Assembly (NCBI GenBank): GCA_002110465.1 | Contig: NEED01000023.1 | Span: 395,297 to 459,296 of the forward strand | Direction of reading: 5' to 3' | From: an unicellular cyanobacterium SU2 | GTDB taxonomy: Bacteria > Cyanobacteriota > Cyanobacteriia > Cyanobacteriales > Microcystaceae | Length of the DNA: 64,000 bases | Shown: piece after piece, positions 56,672 through 64,000 of the stretch | Layout: each line of letters begins with the position of its first letter | Numbering within the stretch: the stretch's first letter is position 1 | The notes under the pieces: model-generated | What the model was told of the DNA's origin: nothing | What the model saw: only the letters and a program-made list of their open reading frames with translations | Database searches by the model: none | Translations under genes and position numbers: made by a program

Positions 56672-56848
56672 ATGGTAAAATTCAAAAATTGTGACTATTG
56701 CTCCCAAAGTTCTCAGATTCGCTACCGAATTCAATATGATTCCAGTAACCAATGGCAATTAGTTTGTCCCACTTGTCAGACTCATCTGTCCCAGGATAAT
56801 CCCTACTATCGTTATGGTGGTACTTGGAAAGGGTCTAGAAAAGCTTGA
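56672..56848 (+). CDS. small zinc-ribbon protein, 58 residues
   Basis: A short frame with start AAGGATGG reads MVKFKNCDYCSQSSQIRYRI at its N-terminus and has CDYC (residues 7-10) and CPTC (residues 32-35), a four-cysteine zinc ribbon. The tail is NPYYRYGGTWKGSRKA. The even cysteine spacing and aromatic-rich tail suggest a real conserved cyanobacterial protein of unknown function. It lies 74 bp after glgX and could be the last gene of that transcript. Confidence 0.65.
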   Translation: MVKFKNCDYCSQSSQIRYRIQYDSSNQWQLVCPTCQTHLSQDNPYYRYGGTWKGSRKA

Positions 56849-56862
56849 TGTGTATTGTTTCA

Positions 56863-56925
56863 AGGTTTGTCGTGAGGGCTTTAGTCTTCACCAAAGAAGT
56901 CCTAGAGGCTTACCGATAAAATTAT
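56863..56925. repeat. MITE-like intergenic repeat copy, degenerate
   Basis: GGTTTGTCGTGAGGGCTTTA followed by GTCTTCACC resembles the family core GTTCGTAGTGAGGGCTTTAG. The complementary arm and the ends are worn. It lies between the zinc-ribbon gene and cysE. Confidence 0.4.
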
Positions 56926-56998
56926 GTAGAGTAGTTGACCTGAGTCAAAGAATGATAGGATAGAATCAAGACCTGTATTGAGACATAGGAATTCCTAG

Positions 56999-57760
56999 GT
57001 GCTATCTTCTCTGATTGCTGACTTTCGCATCATCTTTGAACGCGACCCTGCAGCCCGTAATTGGCTGGAGGTTCTAATCTGCTATCCAGGTTTACAAGCC
57101 TTAGTTTGTCATCGCTTAGCCCATGGCTTATACCGTCTGGGACTTCCCTTCATTCCCCGATTAATTTCCCATCTCGGCCGATTTTTTACTGGCATTGAAA
57201 TTCATCCAGGGGCGCAGATTGGTAACGGGGTATTTATCGATCATGGCATGGGAGTGGTGATTGGAGAGACTGCCATTGTCGGAGATTATACCTTAATTTA
57301 TCAAGGGGTTACTTTAGGAGGAACGGGTAAAGAAACGGGAAAACGTCACCCTACCCTCGGGAATAATGTGGTAGTCGGGGCAGGTGCTAAAGTTCTTGGT
57401 AATCTCGAAATTGGCAATAATGTCCGCATTGGCGCAGGATCAGTGGTGTTACGGGATGTTCCCTCTGATTGTACTGTAGTGGGGATTCCAGGGCGTATTA
57501 TTTATCAATCAGGGGTTCGGGTTAATCCTTTAGCTCATAATAATCTTCCTGATTCAGAAGCTAAAGTGGTACGATTGTTGCTCGATCGCATCGAATCTTT
57601 AGAACGGGAAGTGCAACAATTAAAGCAAGCTCAGTCAAGAGATTGGGATTTAGTGGCTACGTCGGTGGCTTCATCTTCTTCTGAAAGTGCTTCTGTTTCC
57701 AGTCAAAGTTGTAATTTGAGTGATAAAGAGATTGAGGAGTTCCTCGGAGGAACCATTTAA
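56999..57760 (+). CDS. cysE: serine O-acetyltransferase
   Basis: A 253-residue left-handed beta-helix acetyltransferase that makes O-acetylserine, the precursor of cysteine. It starts at GTG 56999. The catalytic region is [20 protein letters not shown] followed by GETA, with [17 protein letters not shown] in the next coils and a [14 protein letters not shown] cap. The C-terminal 60 residues are an added tail with a coiled-coil segment ([20 protein letters not shown]) and a Ser-rich stretch, longer than in enteric CysE. That tail may tune binding to cysteine synthase (inference). Confidence 0.9.
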   Translation: MLSSLIADFRIIFERDPAARNWLEVLICYPGLQALVCHRLAHGLYRLGLPFIPRLISHLGRFFTGIEIHPGAQIGNGVFIDHGMGVVIGETAIVGDYTLIYQGVTLGGTGKETGKRHPTLGNNVVVGAGAKVLGNLEIGNNVRIGAGSVVLRDVPSDCTVVGIPGRIIYQSGVRVNPLAHNNLPDSEAKVVRLLLDRIESLEREVQQLKQAQSRDWDLVATSVASSSSESASVSSQSCNLSDKEIEEFLGGTI

Positions 57761-57797
57761 AGCAACTAGGAAAAAGTATCAATAGCTATACAAATTT

Positions 57798-58859
57798 TTA
57801 TTCTTGAGTCGGGTGATAAATTTTGCTAACACTATGATCAGGTTTAATTTCAATAACTAAATCAACTAATTTAGGGTTTTGAATTAAAGGTGTAATGAAT
57901 AATTCTGGGTGTAGCGATCGCCAAAAATAATTGACAAATTCCTCAATTTCTGTGTCAGTCATTCCCGTTTTTCCTGAAGCAATCATTTTGTGTTCTGCTT
58001 CTTTTCGCCATTGTTTACTCAGTTGATAGTTAATAGGATAAAGGACAATTAAACGGTCTAATCGTTCCCACAAGGGTAAATAATCTTTTAATTTCTCGTT
58101 CATATCCCTAGCAAATTTCTGATCAGCTTCGGTTAAAATCGGTGGTAAAGGATAATTAAACCTCGTTTCTTCTACTGGCTGTACTCCTACAAACCATCCT
58201 TCAAATAACACGATATCTGCTTTATTAATCGTTTCAAATTTAACTCTATCTCCTGCCCCATTGTGTAAAGATTTATCAAAACGGGGAACTAAAATCGGTT
58301 GGTTTTTATTAGTTTGACGAAACTGATCTAAGAGTTTAATTCCTAATTGAATATCGTGGGTTCCTGGGGGACCACGCCAAATTAAACGAGAATCAATAGT
58401 TTGAACTTGTTGACGTTCAGCATAGGTTTTATATAAGTCATCAAGGGAAATTCCAACGGTAGTATAACCCAAATAGCTAAGAATTAATTGACACACTTTA
58501 GCTAAGGTGGTTTTTCCCGTTCCTTGTCCCCCTAAAATTCCTTGAATTAAGGGTCTGTTTAATTGTTGTTTTGCTTGGACTAATTGTAATGCTAACGGTA
58601 GCCATAACCGCCATAACATTAATAAAATTGGCTGAGATTCTTTAAATCCTAACTGTTGACATAATTGTTGAACCTCCCCTTGGACGGTTTTAAAAAGTTG
58701 CGATCGCGTCTTGATTTTTTCTAGTCCATTTTCTGGAGTAATACTAAAGGCGTTGGCTTCTTGAGATTTTTCTAATGCTTCAGTTAGTAGAAATTCTAAG
58801 TCTTGTAAATGGGGTGGGATTCCATGACACCAATTTTCTAGAATATTGAAGGAGTTCAT
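57798..58859 (-). CDS. D-glycerate 3-kinase (plant-type GLYK)
   Basis: A 353-residue P-loop kinase. Walker A is GGQGTGKTTLAKV, followed by LSYLGYTTVGISLDDLYKTY, then WRGPPGTHDIQLG, VPRFDKSLHNGAGDR and VLFEGWFVG, all typical of the plant/cyanobacterial glycerate kinase of the photorespiratory cycle. It converts glycerate to 3-phosphoglycerate. There is no targeting signal. It converges with cysE across a 37-bp gap and is followed upstream by a Ycf20-like gene on the same strand. Confidence 0.85.
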   Translation of the reverse strand: MNSFNILENWCHGIPPHLQDLEFLLTEALEKSQEANAFSITPENGLEKIKTRSQLFKTVQGEVQQLCQQLGFKESQPILLMLWRLWLPLALQLVQAKQQLNRPLIQGILGGQGTGKTTLAKVCQLILSYLGYTTVGISLDDLYKTYAERQQVQTIDSRLIWRGPPGTHDIQLGIKLLDQFRQTNKNQPILVPRFDKSLHNGAGDRVKFETINKADIVLFEGWFVGVQPVEETRFNYPLPPILTEADQKFARDMNEKLKDYLPLWERLDRLIVLYPINYQLSKQWRKEAEHKMIASGKTGMTDTEIEEFVNYFWRSLHPELFITPLIQNPKLVDLVIEIKPDHSVSKIYHPTQE

Positions 58860-58905
58860 CAGCTAGACGTGAAAAGATACGAAGATAAAAAGTCAATTCA
58901 ACCAA

Positions 58906-59238
58906 TCATGAACCAAGTTTTAAAGCTTCTAAATACAGACTATAAACAAAGCCGATTTTAAAGATATTCAAAATATCAAGCCAGAGAGATTTTTTTAACT
59001 GTTGTATTTGACGATAAGCAATGCGGCTAACTGTTTCCGTAAAGAAAATCAGAAAGACAGCAATAGTGATATCCCAATAGGCTTCTTGTCCTGCTGTTGT
59101 AGAGACAGCTTGACCAACAAAAAACCCTAATAAAAGACTAATTAAACTCAGAGAAATACGCCGCCAAGGGTTACTAAATACTTCATTGAGACGGGTTTGA
59201 GTATTATCAAAGAGGGTACTTAAGCGAGTTCTTTGCAT
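58906..59238 (-). CDS. Ycf20-like (DUF565) membrane protein
   Basis: A 110-residue protein with the DUF565/Ycf20 pattern: RLSTLFDNTQTRLNEVFSNP then WRRISLSLISLLLGFFVGQA, three helices (about residues 26-45, 52-70 and 90-106) and ETVSRIAYRQ. Ycf20 proteins occur in cyanobacteria and plastids and are tied to photoprotection in plants (family knowledge). It precedes the glycerate kinase by 46 bp on the minus strand and may be co-transcribed with it. Confidence 0.82.
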   Translation of the reverse strand: MQRTRLSTLFDNTQTRLNEVFSNPWRRISLSLISLLLGFFVGQAVSTTAGQEAYWDITIAVFLIFFTETVSRIAYRQIQQLKKSLWLDILNIFKIGFVYSLYLEALKLGS

Positions 59239-59324
59239 GGTGGACGATTAACCATAATCAACAATTCAAGACAGTATCTTCTCACTTGATCAGTCCTTAG
59301 AGATCAACATTAGCCGATCTTGAC

Positions 59325-59891
59325 CTATTTTGTAATACGACTAAGTAACCATAAAGAAATCCCAATTCCAATAAAATGGGCAGTCACTGCCGTTGAATTG
59401 GCTTGAATACTAAAAATATCCGCCGCTACTACTAAACATCCTGCACCCCCTCGTACTGCCCCAGTCTGTCTTACCGATTTCAATAAGACATTACCCACAA
59501 CCGATTGAGTTCCCACTAAAGACAATAACATCCCGATCAGATTAATAATCAATCCCCAACGAATCACTTGGACAGTATCGATACGTTTTGGACGACGGGC
59601 TGGATCAGGACTTCGTAGGAGTTCAGCAATTTTAGTGTAACGGAAGGAAAAATAAATGCTAATGCCGAGGACGACTAAGCCACAAATGGCGAAAAAGATG
59701 CCAAACCCTGTGCCTGGGCTTTTTTCTCCTTCTCCTAATGAACCCGTCCCTAGGGCTAACAAGGAAATAATCCCGAGGACAATTTGCGCCCAAAAGCTAC
59801 GCCACCCCCACCATTTTAAGGTTGAGGAAGCTTCTAATACAGCTTCAGGTAAGGGACGGGCAATTTCGGGTTTTTCGCGGTTGTCGTTCAT
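59325..59891 (-). CDS. DUF3611 (Tic21/PIC1-type) membrane protein
   Basis: A 188-residue membrane protein with four helices (about residues 33-50, 65-85, 112-128 and 165-184). The start TLKWWGWRSFWAQIVLGIIS and the central VIRWGLIINLIGMLLSLVGT are characteristic. DUF3611 includes the chloroplast Tic21/PIC1 protein, implicated in protein import and iron transport. It stands between the tandem Usp gene and the Ycf20-like gene, all on the minus strand. Confidence 0.75.
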   Translation of the reverse strand: MNDNREKPEIARPLPEAVLEASSTLKWWGWRSFWAQIVLGIISLLALGTGSLGEGEKSPGTGFGIFFAICGLVVLGISIYFSFRYTKIAELLRSPDPARRPKRIDTVQVIRWGLIINLIGMLLSLVGTQSVVGNVLLKSVRQTGAVRGGAGCLVVAADIFSIQANSTAVTAHFIGIGISLWLLSRITK

Positions 59892-59948
59892 GGGACTGTT
59901 ATCATTGTTTCAAGGTATTACTGATTTAGTAGGAGATTCAGAGATATT

Positions 59949-60827
59949 TTATTTTTTCGGGGAGAAAAATAATACTGGAAACCAACTACGGCGAAGAACT
60001 TCGTTCGCTAAACTAGGGGTTGTCCATTCTAAGATAGTGTTACGGTAATCTGAGGCAATAGCGATCGCGCTAATATCAAAATTTAAGGCGGTATCGAGGA
60101 TTTTGGCTAGGGGGTTTCCTTGGACGACTTTAGTATCAACGGTTACATTGAATGCTTCTAAGTCTGTTTTGGCCCTACTTAGTTTCTCCTGGGCTTCTTG
60201 ATAGTGATAGTCAGCAATTTCTTCGGTTCGTCCTCCATCATCAATCACCCATAATAGCAAGCATTGCTTACAAGTGTTGTCAGGATAATTTTTCAGGTGA
60301 TTTTTAACTTCTTCAAGCAAATATTCCCCAGATTGTTCCCCATTGTAGGGAATCAGCAAGTAACGCCACAGATGTTCACAACGTAGGGCTAATTCTTCAC
60401 AGGTATAAGTGGAGATTAACTGAGGACGGAGAATCATTAAAGGGGTTGAGGTTAATTGGGCTAACTCTAGGGTATGACTTCCGAAAATTCTCGTTTCTAT
60501 GGCACTGCGGATGGGCATTCCTGTGAAGACTACATCAATGTCATAGGTATCAATTAATCGTAAGATTACGTCTTTAGGCTGTCCTGAGAGGACTTCAACT
60601 TTCACTTCTACACCGTTAGGAACCTCTTTTAACGCCGGTGCCAGGCGTTCTTTTGCCTCAGCAATTTGGTTTTCGTCAACTCGGGCTGCTTTTTCGGATT
60701 GCCAAACCGAGATACTGTGTAAGAATACGATTCGTTGGAGTCCGCTACTAGCTAGATGGGGGATAAAATTAACTAGACGATGCAAGCCATCAGTGAAGTC
60801 GGTACAAATTAAACAGTTATGGAACAT
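59949..60827 (-). CDS. tandem universal stress protein
   Basis: A 292-residue protein built of two Usp domains. Domain 1 (residues 1 to about 138) has CLICTDFTDGLHRLVNF, VLSGQPKDVILRLID and DVVFTGMP...IFGSHTLELAQ. Domain 2 (about 150-292) has YLLIPYNGE, VVQGNPLAKILDTA and ISAIAIASDYRN. The ATP-binding loop GxxGx9GS is incomplete in both, so nucleotide binding is uncertain. Its exact stress is not known. Confidence 0.8.
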   Translation of the reverse strand: MFHNCLICTDFTDGLHRLVNFIPHLASSGLQRIVFLHSISVWQSEKAARVDENQIAEAKERLAPALKEVPNGVEVKVEVLSGQPKDVILRLIDTYDIDVVFTGMPIRSAIETRIFGSHTLELAQLTSTPLMILRPQLISTYTCEELALRCEHLWRYLLIPYNGEQSGEYLLEEVKNHLKNYPDNTCKQCLLLWVIDDGGRTEEIADYHYQEAQEKLSRAKTDLEAFNVTVDTKVVQGNPLAKILDTALNFDISAIAIASDYRNTILEWTTPSLANEVLRRSWFPVLFFSPKK

Positions 60828-61101
60828 AAGGACGGGTCTTCATTTTGCAGCAAACCACTCAAGACTACTATAGCAAGAATAAATCATCCTATTGCTGTTA
60901 TGAATATTAAAGTTTAAGAAAACTAACACAGAAATAGAAATCTAAAATCTAAAGACTTTTCTCAAGGGGAAACCCAAACAGAACAACTATGTAAATTCTT
61001 TTGAACATCTATCGAGACAATCTTTCAAGATTTTTTTCACAACAACTTAGTAAGATTATTCTTAGTTCTATCGTGTTGATGATAGGGTTGTTAATCTTCA
61101 A

Positions 61102-61404
61102 TTAATTGTTGAGTTGATTCTTTTTCTTGTATTCAAGAATTCCTTGACGAAATCCCAAAACCACTAAAATATTAGAAATACTTAAAAAAGACTCTGCACT
61201 TCCGTGTAACCAATCAATATTAGCTAACTGATCTCCATAGTGGATTTTAGCGTAAATTCCAGCCGGAATGGTGATAGCGACAAAGATTAACAATACATAA
61301 AACCCAATCAAAGCTAACTTAGGCGTTTTTTGAGAACGGGTGAGGAACCACAAAAACCCTAAATAGGGAAACAAAGAGAGGGCAAATAAATTATCTTTAG
61401 ACAT
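61102..61404 (-). CDS. DUF3593 membrane protein
   Basis: A 100-residue protein with three helices: LFALSLFPYLGFLWFLT, LIGFYVLLIFVAITIPAG and SISNILVVLGFRQGI. DWLHGSAESFLSISNILVV is the conserved centre of DUF3593, found in cyanobacteria and plants without known function. It is 29 bp downstream of the DUF2499 gene on the same strand. Confidence 0.75.
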   Translation of the reverse strand: MSKDNLFALSLFPYLGFLWFLTRSQKTPKLALIGFYVLLIFVAITIPAGIYAKIHYGDQLANIDWLHGSAESFLSISNILVVLGFRQGILEYKKKNQLNN

Positions 61405-61433
61405 AACCTAAAAACTCAATAAAATCTTAATCA

Positions 61434-61742
61434 TTAATTAGCAATATCTTGACTCGAACAACGCCAAATCCACCAAGCGGCAGCACAGAGAGTACAATTA
61501 CCCACAACTGTCATGGCTGCTTGCAACGTGACTAACCAATTTAAAGAGGAGGGATTATCAAAAAAGTGCCAAGTACAAGCACACATCGCACTGACTAAAG
61601 CGGGTAACATCCCTAAAGATAGCCATCGCCAATAATAATTTTTAGTCACTTCCCCATAAGTCCAAATTAACCAAATTGCTGCTATCCACTCAATGACACT
61701 AGAAACGTGAACTATCCAGGTAGGAATTGAAAGTGCGTTCAT
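61434..61742 (-). CDS. DUF2499 (Ycf49-like) membrane protein
   Basis: A 102-residue protein with three helices and the DUF2499 pattern: LSIPTWIVHVSSVIEWIAAI then WRWLSLGMLPALVSAMCACT and WHFFDNPSSLNWLVTLQAAM. It is conserved in cyanobacteria and plastid lineages (Ycf49-like). It is paired with the DUF3593 gene. Its 5' leader carries a heptamer repeat (61748-61790) that runs into the stop of gshB. Confidence 0.78.
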   Translation of the reverse strand: MNALSIPTWIVHVSSVIEWIAAIWLIWTYGEVTKNYYWRWLSLGMLPALVSAMCACTWHFFDNPSSLNWLVTLQAAMTVVGNCTLCAAAWWIWRCSSQDIAN

Positions 61743-61747
61743 AAGTA

Positions 61748-61790
61748 GTTGGTAGTTAATAAGTTGATAGTTAATAGTTGATAGTTGATT
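61748..61790. repeat. heptamer repeat GTTRRTA, six units
   Basis: Six near-identical 7-mers (GTTGGTA, GTTAATA, GTTGATA, GTTAATA, GTTGATA, GTTGATT), with a one-base slip after the second. It fills the whole gap between gshB and the DUF2499 gene. Confidence 0.8.
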
Positions 61791-62745
61791 ATTTTTCTAG
61801 CCAATCAATGACTTTTTTGCCTAAATTAGTGTTATCTAGGCGATCAATTTCTCTAATACCAGTGGGACTGGTAACATTAACTTCTGTTAGATAACCACCT
61901 ATCACATCAATCCCCACAAAATACAAGCCATTTTCTCGTAATCTTGGCCCCACAACTTCACAAATTTCTAATTCTCTGGGGGTAATTTCTGTTTTTTCAC
62001 TTCTTCCTCCAACGGCCATATTTCCCCGAAATTCTTTACCCGTTGGAACTCGATTAACAGCCCCAATGGGTTGACCATCAAGGAGAATAATTCGTTTATC
62101 CCCGTCCTTTGCTTCAGGAATAAAACGCTGTACCATCACGGGTTCTTGTCCATAAAAGGTACTAACTTCAATGAGAGAATTAAAATTGCGATCACTAGGA
62201 TCTAAAAATAAAATTCCTTCCCCTGCTTTGCCCCCCAAAGGTTTGAGAATCGCCAATTTTTTCTCTTCTACAAACTTCCGAATAATCGTCTTATCCAAAC
62301 TGACGACGGTTTCCGGCATCACTGAATAAAATTGCAGAGTATACATTTTTTCATTGGCTTCGCGCAACCCTTGGGGGGAATTAATCACTAAGGTTTTTTC
62401 AGGATTAATTAACTCTAAAATATAGGTAGCATAGAGATAGCGAACAGTGACAGGGGGGTCTTTTCTCATGAACACTGCATCCATGTCTTCTAGACACATT
62501 AAAACTGTCTCGGAAATTTCATACCACTTGGGAACCGCCACCCATTTTTGAGCTTGTAATTTAACAGGAGTTAGCTGAACTTGAGATAAGGTAGCCCAAG
62601 CTTTTCCTTCAATAACACTGAGTTGATGAACTTGTGTTACCCAAACTTCATGACCGGCTGTTTGGGCTGCTTCCATAATGGCTACTGTGCTATCATGGCC
62701 AGGGTCTAAGCGAGATAGGGGATCAATAATAAAGGCAAATTTCAT
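61789..62745 (-). CDS. gshB: glutathione synthetase
   Basis: A 318-residue ATP-grasp enzyme that joins gamma-glutamylcysteine and glycine. It begins KFAFIIDPLSRLDPGHDSTV. The ATP-grasp loop is LKPLGGKAGEGILFL, followed by VQRFIPEAKDGDKRIILLDG and EVNVTSPTGIREID. Length matches the cyanobacterial enzyme. The start is ATG 62745 and mtnP lies upstream on the same strand, 64 bp away. Confidence 0.92.
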   Translation of the reverse strand: MKFAFIIDPLSRLDPGHDSTVAIMEAAQTAGHEVWVTQVHQLSVIEGKAWATLSQVQLTPVKLQAQKWVAVPKWYEISETVLMCLEDMDAVFMRKDPPVTVRYLYATYILELINPEKTLVINSPQGLREANEKMYTLQFYSVMPETVVSLDKTIIRKFVEEKKLAILKPLGGKAGEGILFLDPSDRNFNSLIEVSTFYGQEPVMVQRFIPEAKDGDKRIILLDGQPIGAVNRVPTGKEFRGNMAVGGRSEKTEITPRELEICEVVGPRLRENGLYFVGIDVIGGYLTEVNVTSPTGIREIDRLDNTNLGKKVIDWLEK

Positions 62746-62750
62746 TTGAC

Positions 62751-62771
62751 AGGAAATAGGAAATAGGAAAT
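62751..62771. repeat. heptamer repeat AGGAAAT, three units
   Basis: Three exact tandem copies of AGGAAAT lie in the gap between gshB and mtnP, a few bases from the gshB start. Confidence 0.75.
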
Positions 62772-62809
62772 GGGGAACATCATAGATATCCTAATTTATC
62801 AGCGTTGTG

Positions 62810-63682
62810 CTATAAATATTTTTGGATTAATACAGCTAATTTTTCCTTGGTTGTCGGTGGAATTTTATCCCAAGGAGTCAAACCCGCATATTTTAGGGCA
62901 TTATGGGCTTCGGACACCGGGGGATTTTTACTCAACCGTCTTACTGTCTCTAGAATAACCTTCTGGGCGTTAATGGCATTGTGGTTTAAATTATCAATGA
63001 TCATCTCCACAGTGACATGATCATGGTCTGGATGCCAGCAATCATAGTCCGTCACTAATGCTAGGGTAGCATAGGCAATTTCTGCTTCTCTGGCTAGTTT
63101 GGCTTCGGGTAAATTGGTCATTCCGATGATAGACGCGCTCCAACTGCGATAAAGGTTAGACTCTGCAATGGTAGAAAAAGCTGGCCCTTCCATGCACACA
63201 TAGGTTCCTCCTCGGTGTAAGGTGGTGTCAGGTAAGTCAAGACTTTCTACCGCATCCCCTAAAATAGCGGCTAACTGGTTACAAACGGGATGACCAAAAC
63301 CAATATGGGCAACCATTCCTTCTCCAAAAAACGTGGAAATTCGGTTACGGGTGCGATCAATAAATTGATCAGGGATAATCAAATCACGGGGCTTAATTTC
63401 AGCTTTGAGAGACCCTACCGCAGATGCTGAGATAAGGTATTCTACCCCTAACTGTTTCATGCCGTGGATATTAGCACGAAAGGGTAATTCTGAGGGGATT
63501 AAATGATGATTTCGTCCGTGACGGGCGAGAAAGGCGACAGGCGTTCCTTCAAGGGTTCCTACAATGTAAGCATCGGAGGGGGAACCAAAGGGCGTGTCGA
63601 GGTGGACTTCTTGGACATCTTGGAGGGCATCCATTTTATATAGACCACTACCGCCTAGAATACCAATTTTTGCTTGAGTCAT
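62810..63682 (-). CDS. mtnP: S-methyl-5'-thioadenosine phosphorylase
   Basis: A 290-residue purine nucleoside phosphorylase-fold enzyme of the methionine salvage pathway. It has the N-terminal phosphate loop [12 protein letters not shown], phosphate-binding RHGRNHH, base-binding [11 protein letters not shown] and [14 protein letters not shown], and [10 protein letters not shown]. Length is normal. No other salvage genes (mtnA to mtnD) are in the window. Confidence 0.9.
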   Translation of the reverse strand: MTQAKIGILGGSGLYKMDALQDVQEVHLDTPFGSPSDAYIVGTLEGTPVAFLARHGRNHHLIPSELPFRANIHGMKQLGVEYLISASAVGSLKAEIKPRDLIIPDQFIDRTRNRISTFFGEGMVAHIGFGHPVCNQLAAILGDAVESLDLPDTTLHRGGTYVCMEGPAFSTIAESNLYRSWSASIIGMTNLPEAKLAREAEIAYATLALVTDYDCWHPDHDHVTVEMIIDNLNHNAINAQKVILETVRRLSKNPPVSEAHNALKYAGLTPWDKIPPTTKEKLAVLIQKYL

Positions 63683-63741
63683 GACTTAATTTAGAATAGA
63701 GCCAACAATAATCATACCCCTTAACAGAACCTGAGTTCGGT

Positions 63742-63776
63742 GTTAGAAGTTAGAAGTTGAGAGTTAAGAGTTAGGA
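63742..63776. repeat. heptamer repeat GTTAGAA-type, five units
   Basis: Five tandem 7-mers (GTTAGAA twice, GTTGAGA, GTTAAGA, GTTAGGA) sit upstream of mtnP. It is the third such array in 2 kb. Confidence 0.8.
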
Positions 63777-63918
63777 AATCTTCAACGAAAGAATGAGGAA
63801 TACGGACTGACAATGGTTGCAAGTTATCCTTCGTTTGGCTTACGTCGAACTTAAGTTTAACAGAACACAAAAGACTACACGCGACAGGCTATTTCAACAA
63901 GTCTCTAAAATAATATTG

Positions 63919-63945
63919 AGTTCGTAGTAAAGGCTTTAGCCTCTT
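63919..63945. repeat. MITE-like intergenic repeat core, partial
   Basis: GAGTTCGTAGTAAAGGCTTT followed by AGCCTCT matches the core of the repeat family. The terminal repeats are not evident. Confidence 0.4.
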
Positions 63946-63986
63946 TCATTACTTAAAAAATATATTAATCACCAAAGGTAACAATT

Positions 63987-64000
63987 ATGACTAAAAACAT
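63987..64000 (+). CDS. possible start of a gene cut by the window edge
   Basis: An ATG followed by ACTAAAAAC lies 8 nt after AAAGG (63974-63978), a good ribosome-binding distance. Only four codons are visible, so the product is unknown. Confidence 0.35.

Overview
The window looks like the chromosome of a unicellular, low-GC cyanobacterium of the Cyanothece/Crocosphaera type (inference). The evidence is the many HIP1 octamers (GCGATCGC) and genes typical of the lineage: an FtsH3-like thylakoid protease, SigG with its anti-sigma factor, a GUN4-domain protein, a GluR0-type glutamate-gated K+ channel, acyl-ACP synthetase, Ycf20/Ycf49-like and Tic21-like membrane proteins, plant-type glycerate kinase and glutathione synthetase.

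Layout. 0.2-9 kb: a saccharopine-dehydrogenase-like reductase, a histidine-kinase relic, acyl-ACP synthetase, a ComFB-type c-di-GMP receptor, sigG/anti-sigG, and a prolyl-oligopeptidase-type peptidase. 9-21 kb: a GUN4 protein, an APH/P-loop kinase fusion, ftsH3, an AT-rich HIP1-free pair (SGNH-like plus CitE-like), YggT, two convergent K+ channels and a peptide ABC permease. 21.1-22.9 kb: an accessory patch behind a tRNA-Arg(CCG), with a 69-bp direct repeat on each side. It holds iteron-like repeats and a decayed type I restriction-modification operon that still carries an intact DUF433/DUF5615 toxin-antitoxin pair. 23-32.7 kb: polyprenyl-phosphate sugar transferase, galT-like, carotenoid oxygenase, glutamate dehydrogenase and alanine dehydrogenase. 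32.7-35.8 kb: an uncharacterised two-gene ATPase/TOPRIM-like module, then a cytochrome P450 gene broken by one in-frame stop codon. 35.8-49.2 kb: PmbA-type protease, a TPR/DUF481 outer-membrane protein, a ferritin-like protein with an FTR1 iron permease, the amidase AmiC, MiaE, a VWA protein, a MITE, an L,D-transpeptidase and a TPR-CHAT protein. 49.6-56.6 kb: treZ-treY-treX, for making trehalose from glycogen. 56.6-64 kb: a small zinc-ribbon protein, cysE, glycerate kinase, conserved membrane proteins, a tandem Usp protein, gshB and mtnP.

How the genes fit together. Several sets form sensible modules: trehalose from glycogen; nitrogen and carbon handling (gdhA, ald, glycerate kinase); thiol metabolism (cysE, gshB); iron storage and uptake; and envelope work (AmiC, L,D-transpeptidase, DUF481 protein). 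Intergenic spaces carry a family of palindromic repeats with terminal inverted repeats, one IS5-like MITE, and heptamer repeats in three successive spacers at the right end.

The best candidate for an undescribed system is the overlapping ATPase plus small TOPRIM-like gene pair at 32719-34325. The most informative evolutionary story is the restriction-modification relic at 21.2-22.8 kb. All product names come from reading translated sequences and motifs; no database search was run.
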